Shown here: positions 1-12,279 of the stretch, in pieces | Layout of the letters: the number at the start of each line of letters is the position of its first letter | Position numbering within the stretch: position 1 is the stretch's first letter | NCBI GenBank assembly: GCA_902702965.1 | Contig: CACRXP010000047.1 | Location: 559,956-623,955, forward strand | DNA: 64,000 nucleotides | Direction of reading: 5' to 3' | Origin: Spirometra erinaceieuropaei | Taxonomy: Eukaryota; Platyhelminthes; Cestoda; Diphyllobothriidea; Diphyllobothriidae | Program-made: the position numbers and the translations under genes | Notes under the pieces: generated by a model | Databases searched by the model: none | Told to the model about the DNA's origin: nothing | What the model saw: only the letters and a program-made list of their open reading frames with translations

Positions 1-2370
1 GTTTTCAATCAACAGGAAGTTACGGTACAAAGCCGTACTTGTACAGTTGCCTGGGTATTTTACACGTACTGAGCAATTCATTTGCGTGATAACTATCCGA
101 AAACATTACTTTTTGCGTGTATTGTGCAGATTGCTACATGTTACACAAAGTGATATGAATCAGGGAACGGAGAATTTTGTTCTAAAAAGGTCTACTAAAG
201 CACACAGTTTAAAAAGTCGGAATGCGCAAATATCGTCCCCTACATATGGCTCGAACAGAGTTTTCCCATTACGTATGACTACCCAAAACCTGTGTTGTCT
301 ACATCTTTCACTTTCGAGCTAGCATAATCCTGCGCGTGACAACACGTAAAATGACCACATTTTTTTGACATTAATTTTTCTCGAAATACCACTTTCAGGG
401 CGAAAAACGTAAGGGAGTTTATATTTTGACAAAATGTATGAGGAGATGCCTTTGTAGGGTTTGTCTGAAAAGCCCGATTGCGTGAAATGCCCATTTAAAA
501 AAGTCTTTATACTGAAGCAGTGATTCTTCTTCATTCGTAATTTGTGCGGACTCCCACGAACATTAGCGAAAAACATCCTCCAAGTTGCCTTTTGTAAATT
601 CTTTGGAATTAGTGGTTCGTGAAAGATGACACTGTCGGTTCATTACGTCCAGTTTAGATGAGCACACCGCGGGCGAGGAAAATGAAAGCCCATCGGCAGA
701 TTTCGTAGAAACTTTATAACTGAGGTCAAAAGACGAGGTTGCGTGGACTTAGTACTCTCAATCCATTTATGTTGCTGTTTAAGAGGGAGGTTGAAAAACC
801 CAACTCCAGAAATAAACGGAGAGGAATTCTAAGAAGCAGGTCATTTTCCAATCTTCACTACTAAATTTTGAATGAATACCAGGTTGCGCAGACTGAGAGT
901 AATTTTAAAAAATGGCAAAGAACATAAGTTGATTTAGTTTTTGCTGGGGCAGGGTGACGGCCGTAAAACTGTGGTAGGTCGTCTACCAACACGATGGCGT
1001 TAAAGGGAAAGAGTCTTGACCAAATTTAGCAGTTATTCTCTTAATCAAACGTCTTAGCAGTATCGACTTTATGGTTTCCTTTAGTTTGGTCAGGAGCGAC
1101 AGGAAAGCTTATATTCAGGCGACTTAAAATGCTTGCACACCTTTTCCAACATCGATCCCCAAACCTGCACCAAAAGTGACCCTGATCATTTCTACCGAGC
1201 TTCTACTGGAATAGATCGAGACGCAATAATTATTAATTGCAGCTTAAAATACACAAAAAAACTACCCAAATTGGTTACTGCTTCTTCGTCCTGCAAAGTT
1301 TCTAATTTTTTGGAATATATTAGATGAAACAAGCCCAAAAAGTTACCAAGGCATGTTTGTTTTGTTGTTTTGAAAATTAAGATTTCCGGCGCATGAAGTA
1401 AAGGCTTCAAAACAAGCAGCTGTAAATAAAGAGCGGATTAGGAACGCAACAGTCCTCTTCGAGGATAAAATGAATGACGCAGCATCGGCCTGGCAGACAA
1501 CTGGCAGTGATTTCGGACGGAACCTGGATAAGTTGGGACGCAAACGACCAATGAGACGCAGTGATGAGTGGTCCTTTGCTTTCCCCGGCGAACCCTTGAA
1601 AACGGGCACGACTTACAGAAACGAATTCAAAACGCCTTTGAATAGTATGTCTCTTCATTTTTTTACAAGTTTTGTTATTATGGTAATTCCTAAGGGAGTG
1701 CAAAGGCAGGAGACTGCAGATAAGACGCCTAAGTATGCATATAGGCCATGCAACGAAAATGCGAATGTGCGGATTATAAAAGGCTATGAAAATTTTGCAT
1801 GGTGTCCACATGTAGTACTGCTCTCAGCAATGCCTGTCAGGATGAAAAGCCGACAGTACTCTGGTAAATGAAAAATCCCACTACGGTTTGCTCAAATGAT
1901 TCGAATTCCGAAAGGATGTTGATGCCATACTTAACCGATGTTTCTTGTGTTACATCTGGCGTGACACCCTGACCATGAAGGAGAAAGTGCAAATACAGAT
2001 ATCGGCTAAAACTTTGGCTAGATTTACAGTTTTTTTATTATGATAACTGTTGTCCTTGATCGGTGGGATTTCTGAGCTTCCTTATAATGGCATCAGTAGG
2101 TAGTATCTGGGAATTTTGTCGGAATCTGCCGTATTCTACAGGCTTTTTTAGGAATATGTTAGCGAAACGAGTAAATCGCAAAAAATATATCCAACAAACC
2201 AAGGACTGGCATACATTTTATTCTGTATTTCAGCGAGTTGATCTGAACACTCATGTTTGCACAAATATTAAAGACATTAAAGTTTTATTCTAAGTTCTTG
2301 GGTAAAAATAGAGTTATGAGTGGGAAATCGCCTCAAGCCAAGAAAAATATACAAGAATTTGTAGGTTGGA
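1..2370. other. Intergenic, AT-rich, no gene recognised
   Basis: All open frames here are short (134 codons or fewer), overlap one another on both strands and show no recognisable domain. I see no transposon terminus or RNA gene. It is probably non-coding or too diverged to recognise. Confidence 0.5.
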
Positions 2371-2395
2371 AATTAACAACTAGAAAATAATGAAG

Positions 2396-2444
2396 AAGCA
2401 GACATGATCGCTGAGACAGGAGTTTATTCGCCTGATGTTTCGAC
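2396..2444 (-). repeat. Inverted fragment of PLE-B terminal repeat at the 5' end of copy 1
   Basis: Read on the minus strand, this segment goes from GTCGAAACATCAGGCGAATAA to a GCGATCATG end. It matches the hammerhead 3' half and tail of PLE-B (GAAACGTCAGGC...GATCGTG) and faces away from the coding remnant that follows. The hammerhead 5' half is absent. Confidence 0.7.
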
Positions 2445-2475
2445 GGGCCTGTAAAGCCACCTGCGCAACCGGTGC

Positions 2476-2897
2476 ATGCGCAAAAGGAACGAAAGGCCAG
2501 ACCACACGGACCCCAAATTTTGGCGAACGCTTCCGAATGTAAAGAACTTTTTGGACGCTGTCGATCGCCTTTCCGCACTACATGGGGTTGGAGTTGCACA
2601 CGGGCCGGAGGTAACCATCAAGCTTCAGGTAATGAGACGGAAAGATCTATTGCCATGGTCGGGAACGTCTGGAGTCGTTCATCGGATCTGTTGCAGTTGT
2701 GGACAAAGCAACTACACCGGAGAGACTGGAAGACTGCTCAGAAAGCGAATGGGCGGACACGAGGCAGCAGCTCCCAAGTCGCGACTCATGCGACAAGATC
2801 CGGCCAAACGCACGAATTTGACGAGACAGAAACCCTCGCTAGAAGTGGCAACCGCGTGAGCCGCGAGCTGCTTCAGCCATGGTTTACTGGCCCCTAG
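2476..2897 (+). pseudogene. PLE-B GIY-YIG endonuclease fragment, frameshifted
   Basis: One frame from 2476 reads a linker (DPKFWRTLPNVKNF ... GVGVAHGPEVTIK) followed by the endonuclease core VVHRICCSCGQSNYTGETGR, which aligns with the core of the intact element at 38.93-39.0 kb. At about 2790-2830 the homology moves to another frame, which carries THEFDETETLARSGNRVSRELLQPWFTG and reaches a stop at 2897. In PLEs this domain nicks DNA to prime reverse transcription. The reverse transcriptase is missing, so the copy is dead on arrival. The frameshift and the lost 5' part make it a pseudogene. Confidence 0.85.
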
Positions 2898-3244
2898 TCT
2901 ATTAACAAATGCAACGACCCTCCCATTTAATACTTTGTGCTGGGACTTCGACAAGGCAGAGTGATTATCCATGCGGGGAGCGCAAAGGCGAACACTGTTC
3001 CTAATGCCAGGGTCGGCGGGTCAGATGGTCGAGCAATAATCACACCAGCACTCAACACCAGTGATAAAATTGCAGCACTTAACGACGCGAGTATCGGCCA
3101 CAGAAGGGTCATCAAAGTCAAGTGCAACAGTCCTTGATGAAGGGGGGGGGGGTGAGCCGTGAATTTCCATAGGCATGCAGTTCCATGTGACTGCATTCTA
3201 TAAATACTGCATCCCCTTGTTCATGAACCACCCGTATCGCCTAT

Positions 3245-3290
3245 TGTTTTTGATGATGGATTTGCGCAGGAATCCGAAGCGTCAGGTGAA
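3245..3290 (+). ncRNA. Decayed hammerhead ribozyme motif (PLE-B copy 1)
   Basis: The layout matches the other PLE-B hammerheads: a core at 3250-3256, a stem II GGATTT/GAATCC around GCGCAG, then GAAGC and GTC at 3276-3283. The first core base is T instead of C (TTGATGA) and GAAAC has become GAAGC. Both are changes at essential core positions, so cleavage is not expected. Confidence 0.6.
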
Positions 3291-3379
3291 TACAAGCCTT
3301 GTCCCAAAGATTGTGCATCCTTCTTACGATTTCTTCCTGGAAAACGTCTATTCGCTTCTTTTGGCAATTAAAAAACTAT

Positions 3380-6300
3380 TTCGTTTCCCAAAAGTAAACG
3401 CAAGCAACCCACTTGGATAGACTCTAATCAAGACAAACAGGATTTTTGAGAGTTTTAAAAGAGAGATTATGTTTATACACACCTTTCTGTCTCGCGTTAA
3501 ATTTTACCCACTCACAATAAATTCGACGAAACGTGCGTGAAAAAAACTTTATTAAAAAATCCTATTATTACGAAAAAAATGATGTGTTTTGGAATGTTTC
3601 TAAGTTTAGAAATCACTGTAAGTTATGAACACCGATACCGGATTTAAACTGAAGAAAGATATTACTATAGGCATTCAGGGCTAAATTTGAAGGTGATCTT
3701 CTATTTGTCAGTCAAGAAAATGGAAAACTAACTGACTACATTTTGCCGTATAAAAATATTGGCTTTCGTTCATGAAAGCAATCTGAACAAGGTTGTTGGA
3801 GTGAAAGTAAACTTATTGTGGCAAAGCACCTACTTTGTTGGGCTGATTCATACTTACATTTTTTAAGATGCCTCTTCTTGGAAAATGGTCAATTTACGTG
3901 CATTCTGACTCTATTATACACAAGGTTTTTGACAGATTTGACTAAGTCGTGTGACCAAATTGTAAGTGATTCGGCGGCCTTGTGACATACAAGCCGATAT
4001 GAGCAAGGGCAATGCTTGAACAAAGCCCAGGCCCAAACCACCTGCGCTATGCACCTCGACTAAGAGATGCGAGTTTAATTTCATTTAGGTCGACCGATCA
4101 GTACGAGCAATTGCGACGCATGGAATTCGTCAATTTTTAAACGGTAAGCTGACCATTCCAGCAGGATTTGCAAGCGAACGAAACAAAATCTCCTGATGTC
4201 TATAGAATGAACACTTCATACTTCTACTACCAAAACCTCATTGTAAAGTTGGACTGGTAGTTATCTAGTGGAACCTGGATTGGTTGCTTGAGGAATTACA
4301 CACAGTCAATTAGGTTCCTGCATATGAATTTGTGGATCCCATACGTTGCAGACAGTTTGGCGAGTACGTTGGCTGAAAATAAATGACATTTACGGTTTTT
4401 GTATTGCTTTAAGTATTCATATGATCATGGGTGACTTCAACATTAAACTCATAAAAATATCTTGTTTGCACAAGGCACATTCGGTTACTTGTAATCCCAG
4501 ACATTTTATCGCAGAGTTAAAAATTTTGTCCCTAGTAAAGCCATTTAGTCATACTGCATTGTTTTTGAAGCGTACAACGCGAATAGTGGCCAACAGTTTA
4601 CAGCCGTCTAAATAAAGCAATTAAACTACCGCCTTGACACACAGTGTTTGCTAAACGAAAATTTAAATTAGTTTCCTGAACTACATTCGCTTCCACAGTG
4701 ATTTTGTTGCACAAACTTCTCTGGACGAAATGCTACTCCGAAACGATTGAAAGTCCTCCCGAACATAAGTTTTTACATTATCTTGCTCGCCGACAGTCGT
4801 GCTCGGGGATATCTCCTTCTGCATATTGGTACAGTGACTACCAGCAGGGCAGGTGTTGTGGCGACAAGCGCCTCGTACAAAGTGATTGCTGCGTATCAAC
4901 ACACTCTTTCTAACTGACGCGCTTATTGTCATTTCACAGCCCCTGTCTGCTGTATTCGCAGGAACGGACAACATGATGTGTACAGCAGACAACGACGACT
5001 GCTGTGTGCGCTCAAATTATTTAATCTGAAAACCATAATTTATCAGGCCACGGTCTTTTTAATACCCTCCAAACATATTGCAGATTTTTGCAAAATCCGA
5101 CCTGAGCCTCCTTTTGTTATGTTATAAAACGAGTTGTTCATACCATTACGCGTGACAAGAAAAGGGCCTAATGGCAAAAAAGTATTCACATGTGTACTCT
5201 TTGTTACCAACTGTATCTTACGCACACTGTTTCATTCAATGACATTTCTATAAATCTCAGGTTGACCTGAGTGTGGGCGAAGAAAAGGGTAGGGGAAAAG
5301 TGACCTACAATCCTTTTGCGGTTATAAGGTGTCTAAATTATTGGAGGCATTTTAAAGCCCCCTAAGAAGGCGGTCGTCAGTGAATTGAATGATTTTCTGT
5401 CCGGATGTAAAAAAACATAGAAAACTCTCTTCTTATTCCGAAAAAATCAGTTTTTGAGGCTTAAATTAATACTACCCGGTATTTTCATATCTATGAGCAC
5501 AAAATGTGATGACATTTCAAAATTTGATACTACATTTTTAGTATTTTGGGATTGACTATTCCGGACAATCAACATTCTGAGCACTGAGCTTGAATGTCGG
5601 CACTTATTTTGTGTCAAATTCTTCCGACATGTTTCAACAGAATTTCAGTTAACTGCTAGTGGGTCTTTTTGATCGCAAATCATATTGGTTTTTATTTTAG
5701 GTGCGTAACATTCATATTTTCAGCTTATCCTTCCCCAGGGCTCTACAGAAAATGTACCGAAAAATAACAAAAACACTCACATCTGGAATGATTATCTCAT
5801 ATCTGCCTTATGGCCAGCGCGTAGGGCCGGCGTAAAAAACTGAACATTGTTAAAAAGGAAACCAAAATCTGTATTTTAAACCTGTGATTTGGATCACAAT
5901 CATTTAATCACTTAACATGAGCACGGACGTTTACCGCATGACAAACGGTATTTAAACTCCTTTGAAATTACCTGCCTATATATATGGCACCTAGACCAAC
6001 ACAGTAACGTGTAAACTGCTTTATTGCCTCAGAATGACAGGCCCACATATTCTCGGTATCATCAGTGATCTGTTAACCCGATGTCCTCTGTACAAATCGG
6101 GAATCTAATGCCAATTAAAAAGAATGTTCTAGAGCTATTGAATATCATGAAAACTATTAGCAGATATAACATAAGCCTTTACAGTAATGATACGTCACCG
6201 TGCAACTGTAGGTTTCGCCCTTATTCGCCTAAATGACCTAGTCAGTTAGTCGTTTAAACGGTGGAGCTTTGATAACAAGTATGTTCTATTTTACAGTCGT

Positions 6301-6605
6301 ATAGAAATTTACAGAGCAGCTTCTGGTTAATATCTCGTCCTTGTCGACCACAGAGCTCAGTTGAACAAGTAAATGCAGTTCATTTTTGAATGGCTTTTTT
6401 TGCGACGAAAAGAAATAAGAGTAACTAAAAAGCCTTAAACCCACAGTCCAAGATATATCTGTTACAAATGGTACGTCTGCTAACGTGCGTATGGCACGTT
6501 TAAAAAAGCATCGACAGGCAACGATTTTTATACTATTATTCGAATACCAGACAATGGATGCGCAAAATAAGTAAGTTTAATGGAGGGATTGCATTTATAC
6601 AATCA
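3380..6605. other. Intergenic, no gene recognised
   Basis: Only short overlapping open frames occur (the longest 103 codons at 4681-4992, minus). No domain, TIR or RNA gene was recognised. Confidence 0.5.
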
Positions 6606-6606
6606 C

Positions 6607-6785
6607 TGCGCTCGTGGCTAAGTAATCTAAGGCGTTGGACTTCCAAGCTTCAGGTCGCGGGATTGAGCACCAGGCGTTCATACCTCAAGCTTAGATATGA
6701 CTGCCTGATGACGACTAATGAGTCAGAAATGGCCATTCCAGTCTACTTTGTCTTTGCTGGAAATGCTATCCTGCCTACAGTTATC
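6607..6785 (+). repeat. tRNA-derived SINE, copy 1
   Basis: The head resembles a class II tRNA: a box A-like TGGCTAAGTAATCTAAGGCG followed by TTGGACTTCCAAGC and a weak box B-like region near 6657-6672. The body (GAAATGGCCATTCCAGTC ... TTTGTCTTTG) is shared with the copies at 6885-7054 (minus) and 7199-7365 (plus). RNA polymerase III transcription would start near the head in an active copy. Confidence 0.7.
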
Positions 6786-6884
6786 ATACATGGATTGACA
6801 AGGATGGGTACCTAAGCAAGCATATTTTTCGGGAAGCGCTTCTTTTGGCATGAAGATGAAGATATAATGACGGGTGATTTATTG

Positions 6885-7054
6885 TCTGAAGGTTATTACT
6901 GACAAAGACAAGGGGGATTGGAATGGCCATTTCTAGCTTGTTAGCTGTCGGCAGCCAGTCGCACCCTATCCCGAGGTGTAGAACAACTGGAACTCGAACT
7001 CGCGACGTGTTAGTTAGAAGTTCAACGCCTCTAACCATTGAGCCACAGGCTCGT
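6885..7054 (-). repeat. tRNA-derived SINE, copy 2 (minus strand)
   Basis: On the minus strand the head reads TGTGGCTCAATGGTTAGAGG and then GCGAGTTCGAGTTCC, a good box A and box B pair, followed by the shared SINE body ending near CTTGTCTTTGTCAGTAATAA. The ORF-like translation across it has no meaning. Confidence 0.75.
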
Positions 7055-7059
7055 TTTCC

Positions 7060-7198
7060 TGTCGGTTTAGATCGGGAATATACAATGGTGGAGGGGCACC
7101 CACCGATCGTTTTTACGGAACCCATTCGTTCTGTCGTGCCTTATGGGCTCTCTTTCGAGCCCAAACAGCAGCCACACAGCGGCGCATGATAAAGGCAG
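7060..7198 (-). repeat. 3' module of the SINE or its partner repeat
   Basis: On the minus strand this 140-bp piece (ATCATGCGCCGCTGTG, then GGCTCGAAAGAGAGCCCATAAGG, ending in CCACCATTGTATATT) matches 32187-32330 on the plus strand. At 32.2 kb the module follows a SINE body end (CTTTGTCGGTAATAACATTCTG), so it is probably the 3' part of a longer SINE. Here it sits back to back with the heads of copies 2 and 3. Confidence 0.65.
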
Positions 7199-7365
7199 AA
7201 TGTTAGCAACAGTGGTTGGAGGCGTTGTGCTTCTAACTAACAAGTTGCGAGATCGAGCCTCAGGTGTTCCACAATTCGGGGTTGGGTATGACTGGCTGAC
7301 AAAGGCTAATGAACCAGAAATGAGCACTCCAGTCTCCCTTGTATCTGTCGGTAATTACATTTAGT
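7199..7365 (+). repeat. tRNA-derived SINE, copy 3
   Basis: The head GTGGTTGGAGGCGTTGTGC is followed by GCGAGATCGAGCCTC (box B-like) and the common body (CCAGAAATGAGCACTCCAGTC, CTTGTATCTGTCGGTAAT). It starts immediately at the edge of the inverted 3' module, making a head-to-head cluster with copy 2. Confidence 0.65.
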
Positions 7366-8053
7366 TGATTTATCCTCCACCGTGTTTGCTTTCTTGACGG
7401 CTCCTAAAGGGACGTTGGACCGTTTACCTCTGATTGCCTCTCCACGGTCTGAACTGATAGGCCAGGAGCAAGGGCAATTTTCAAATTTAACATTTCCGAT
7501 CTGAACTTCTCCATTGGTCAAAAGTGACTGAAGCTACGGAGTTAATCAATTTACGGTTTGAAGCGTCGAATTCAAATTCGCAGGTCTTGTTTAGAAACAA
7601 ATGTGAGACCTTTTGAAAATACATATTGTCTGAATGTTGTCTGATTATTTCATTTTACCCAACGTACTTGTTTACACACTTTTTTCGCCAAAGAATATTC
7701 ACATCTCAAATTTATTTTTACGTTGTCCCAGGTATCTCATTAAAAATGTGCCAACAACAGACAGGCTAAAGACAGGCAAGTAACTCTATATTGCAACTGC
7801 CTCTGCTGAAGAGAAGATAAATGGGGTACATTTTGTTTTGCCAAGTTGATAAGGCACGACGCATGCTAATTAGTCCTCAAAGCGCATTTGTAAGATATAG
7901 GTGTATAACACTTTTACATTGTTTTTACATTGCAAAACCTTAATTTCCATCCCTGTCATAAGGATTTAAAACATTCAAGATGGGAGAATGCTGTGTTAAT
8001 GTCTGCCTGTCATATTTTCTGGGAACGAGATAAGTGAACACAGCAAACACTTA

Positions 8054-9406
8054 CAGTAGGTGAGATGTCTCGCGATATTTCAATTGAAAATCCGAAATAT
8101 GTTAACGATTCAAAAAGATTACTTAAAATGTATAGAAACTTTGAAGAGGACATGGTTTGCTATCAATTGAGTACAAGAAGGAATCTTTTATGCACTTCGA
8201 AAAATAAATATTATTTAAGGAAGTATTTTTACAGAGTGCTGTTCTTTCCAGACGACCGAAAAGGCCATTCAGAAACAAGTATGTTAGCGAGACTTACAGT
8301 GCGTGACCTATCTCATGAAATGTTGGCTGAAATTCTGAAAACGTTTTCGATTAGGAAGGATTACTTGGTCGCGGTTGTGATACTGATTATCATAAGGCAT
8401 ACTTTGATAAAATTTTGACTCGGCAGGATGTCGGCTTTTAAATGCACTTCTTTTCAATCTCCTGTAGAAAGCGTGCTCGGTAAAACATGACTACTTAAGT
8501 AGCATGCATTTTCCCATTGATTTTCGATGGTCTTGCAAATTCAAATATATTTTATATAAAACCACAAACAAAAATGTGCTTTCTTTTAGTCAATCAATAG
8601 AGAATCACGTCTCCTTTATATTTTATACTTAAGGAAGGTTAATAGTTAGGTTTTAAAAAAGTTTCTTATTATAAGACTTTTTAAGACCGCGAAATGTCCA
8701 TTCGCATAGCATCGTACCTGGCCGTTTACCACTGCTCCTCATGAAATACACAACATGATCCGCATCCATTGCAAAATTTTATGGACTCTGTATAATATCT
8801 CTTTAATGACATAGAAAAATATAAAATTTTCTTTACGCGGAACGCATGCACCTTTTAGAGTGTAATCACTGATCGTTAATGCAACGAATGATCAGGCTCC
8901 AAATGTTTCGTCAATTAGAAAACTTTTTTTAAACCTAATTATACTACTTCTTTAAGTATAAAATATAAAGAAGACGTGATTCTCTATTGATTGACTAAAA
9001 GAAAGCACATTTTTGTTTGTGGTTTCTATAAAATATATTTGAATTTCCAAGACCAGCAAAAATCAATGGGAAAATGCATGCTACTTAAGTAGTCATGTTT
9101 TACCAAGCATGCTTTTTACGGGAGATTGAAAAGAAGCGCATTTTATAGCCGACATCCTGCCGAGCCCAACATTTTATAAGAGTATGCCTTAAGTTAATCA
9201 GTATCACAACCGCGACCAAGTAATCCTTCCTAATCGAAAACGCATTTCAGAATTTCAGCTAACATTTCATGAGATAGGTCACGCACTGTAAATATTTTAG
9301 AATTCTGCTGCAAGATAATTGGTATTACAGACCTACCTAGGTATTTATTTCAAATCGAAAACATATTTCATAATTCAGTTAGAATTTTATGTGAGCGCAT
9401 CTACTG
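8054..9406. mobile_element. Outer, older MITE copy interrupted by a nested MITE
   Basis: The left end CAGTAGGTGAGATGTCTCGCG at 8054 and the right end ...GAGCGCATCTACTG at 9406 are inverted versions of the same terminus, and each is flanked by TA (8052-8053, 9407-9408). Both ends read inward to a shared GAAATATG-type block. Removing the inner element leaves only about 360 bp, so this is an internally deleted copy. Confidence 0.6.
8297..9288. mobile_element. Foldback MITE, 992 bp, TA-flanked
   Basis: The ends are CAGTGCGTGACCTATCTCATG and its inverse, flanked by TA at 8295-8296 and 9289-9290. The two arms stay complementary inward to about 8690 and 8915. They share TCGGCAGGATGTCGGC, a CTACTTAAGTAG palindrome, and a long stretch around GTGCTTTCTTTTAGTCAATC, leaving a loop of about 225 bp. 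TA duplication and a CAGT start fit the Tc1/mariner superfamily. No transposase frame is present, so it is non-autonomous. Transcription would give a very long hairpin RNA. Confidence 0.85.
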
Positions 9407-9409
9407 TAT

Positions 9410-12279
9410 GCACTCACGGACCAAGTGGTTTAAAAGCTTACATTTAAAATAAAAATTTCTTCAACGAAATCAGAAAACACAACACTGACCAATTCCACTT
9501 ATTCTTAATTATGTGTAAGGACTTAACCAGTCAGATTACATTTCTCTTCGGGAAGGAATTGTCTCTTCATAACAGCTAACACTTTGATAGGTCTCAATAC
9601 GTTTAACTTCTCAAAATTTAATTCCCTATTACCGTCATCTTATACCGTCATTAAAGCTCAGATATTATTGAGAAGGAATTCATAAACTTAAAAGTTGACG
9701 AAATCGTTACGTATGTGCTCTCAAGTTTTTGATTTCGATTTTTTGATCCGATCACATGTCTCGATTTATAGAACTGGCGTAATTTGCTATAAGCATTTAG
9801 ATAGGCCTTCATAATGACTTCAGTTTGTTTGTAAATTTATCCTACGAAGTATTTATAAGAAGTGGTTTTGTAAACTCTTCTAGCAAACAATTGTAGTTGT
9901 TGCAAAAAAATACGCCGAGGATATTTTCGAAAATAAAAAACCTCACTGGTTGTACGCTCACGTGGCAAAGGAGAGTCATTTTCAGAAAGTTATTTTTAAA
10001 CGACACCCTTTTAATCTCCTTATATTAGAATCAGTAGGCTCCATAGGACATCAAAATTATATGACGATGCTGAATTCCAGAACCACGCTTGTTCAGAGTT
10101 ATATTACAAGTTACTGATTCCTTGCATATAAGCCCTCGTAGTAGTGTATCCTCACAGATCGCATTAAAAGACCTGATTTGCATTTTGTGAGAGTTTACTG
10201 AACTGCGGCTTAAACTGTCTACTTAAACCCGTTTTAATTGTTATGTCCACAGTTGGAATATTTGCTTAGTTTGAGGGCGACAAGCAACAATGTGTGCTGT
10301 GGTTCTTTTTGTTTGTTTGCCGCACTGTGTGGTCATTCACAGGTTCGAGGCAGTTGCACCATCTGTTTCTACTGAAGTCTATTTGTCTATACGTTGTCTG
10401 GCTAATATCAATATTTTAGACCCCTTCAGTGCAGTTATTTAATGTTGCCGAATGTCAGGGCAGCATGTAGGAAAACTAAAGTGTCATATTTTACACTCAT
10501 TACATTTTTAACTCAGTGCAGTTGTGCATTGAGGGCCGTGGGTTGATGTGTGACCAAAAGTTGTCTCCAGAATACTAGCACAACGAGAACTAGTTCCTTT
10601 ACTTCTACTGACAGACCAGGTCCCACTTATGACTTTCTAATTTCACTTTTCAATAAATCTACAGTTACCATTAATTTATGTTTGAGGAACGCCCTTTAAT
10701 GCTACACTTACTCAACATGTGCATGGAAATCCGAATTGGCCCTTGGACTCACTTGTCAAAATTAATATACGAAATAGGTGCTCGAGCTATTGACTATCAT
10801 TCGCGCGTTATTCGAAGTCTGTACAAAGCCGCCTGATGAGAATACAGAAGACAATAAAATAAAAGTAAAGTATGGGATTCAATACGTTTACTTCAGCCTT
10901 GCAGACCAAATACTGCCCCGTAAATACACGCAAAATTTAATAAGAGGAAGATTAGTTTCACCTTAAACGGTAGTTTTTTAGAGGACAAATGCTTACCCGT
11001 GGAATACCATTTCTTCGGGTTTGTGGTTGTTTGCTGATGCCATGGAGACCAGCTATTTTGCGCCCTTTTCCGTGCTCGTGTATCGAAGTAACCATGCAAA
11101 AAAACAGCTGCGTGCTTTTTAACGTGAAGAAAGTTAACCTTCAGTTTCCTCGTAGCCACTTTCTAAATCTCTCGCCATTGACAGCGTTTCACATCGAAAT
11201 AATTTGTACGCCATCTCTCTAAAAATCCCCGTGAAGATTGTTTGGCATTCTAGTACGTATATTTTTTCTCGAACGAAATTTGTTCGATTTGCTAAACAGT
11301 TAATGATCAGTAAATAGCACCCAGACCAGTGAACGTATGCGATGAAATGACAAATAAGTAGCTAAGCAAACGAAATGCCGTCAGGTACCTGGACGCTTAC
11401 AGTATGCGTATGTTTTTATAGAATATTCGAGATGGAGGCGCCTAGTTTAGGCGATTAATTAGGACACGTTTACATCATCAAATAAACCTCCGGATAAGTG
11501 GTTTTTATCCGGAGCAATCACAGGTTCTGCATTGGGTTCTTCGGCAAAGACAGAAGCGGGTTGGAACATGGAAACTACCGTTGTCTCCATCTCGGAAAGA
11601 CCTTTCGGCCCACACGTACACGGTAGGCTACGCGGACAATTTTCTACGCGTCAAAAAACTTGCTTTGTTTTCACCAGATTTGTGATGCGTTATTGCTCTC
11701 CTTGATTCGCCTCATAACGACGTGTGGGTTGTTTCTTTTCTGGGCAAGTGAGGACTCCTCTAGCTAACAGACTTTTTCTCGATGGGAGGCGTTCAGGGCA
11801 ATACTGCATAGGAAAGTTATATGTGATGGCCTCCTGTTGCAACGCAGGGCACCTAAAATAGGTCACTCATTAACAATGAATGTGCGTTAGCAGCTGAGAC
11901 TTATGCTTTTAGGCGCAGGGCCGAATCGTGCCAAAAATAAACACTTCAGATGATGTGTTGACAGATGTGAGGGTGGATCCCTTTAGCAGTCAGGCATCAT
12001 GGCATAGGTCTCAGAACAACATCGCAAGTGTTGGCCTTCCTGTCTGCTGCAGTTTTTCTGGTGATTATATCATTTTAATCAAGGCAAAATCAACAAAACA
12101 TGCAGGACAAAATTTACTGATCAGTTCTCCATTGGTGTACGGCTATTGCGTATTTATGAGATAAGATAAACTTTTTCAGCCAGAGATCGACTTAGAGAGA
12201 TAACACGTGATAGGTACATAAAACATAGACGGTTGTGTAAGATGTGGTTTGGTTGCCCCACCTCATGGGCACAATACTG
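9410..12279. other. Intergenic, no gene recognised
   Basis: No frame over 88 codons is present and nothing resembles a known domain. A short TTATCCGG repeat at 11489-11514 (ccggataagtggtttttatccgg) forms a small hairpin. Confidence 0.45.

Larger units (their letters stand above)
2383..3365 (+). mobile_element. PLE-B copy 1: 5'-truncated Penelope-like element with inverted terminal cap
   Basis: From left to right this insertion holds a backwards fragment of the PLE-B terminal repeat (2396-2444), a frameshifted GIY-YIG endonuclease remnant in the forward sense (2476-2897), the PLE-B C-terminal extension (about 2900-3137), and the 3' non-coding region with a decayed hammerhead (3245-3290). Its end resembles the ends of the copies at 22.38 and 50.85 kb. 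The flanks carry an imperfect direct repeat (AATTAACAACTA at 2371-2382, AATTAAAAAACTA at 3366-3378) that may be the target-site duplication. A G-run at 3141-3150 interrupts the non-coding part. The order and orientation are seen directly by comparison with the copies at 21.7-22.4 and 37.4-39.4 kb. Confidence 0.8.

Noticed and set aside
8065..8418. A 117-codon frame
   Set aside because: It runs across the boundary of the outer and inner MITEs, so it cannot be an old gene.
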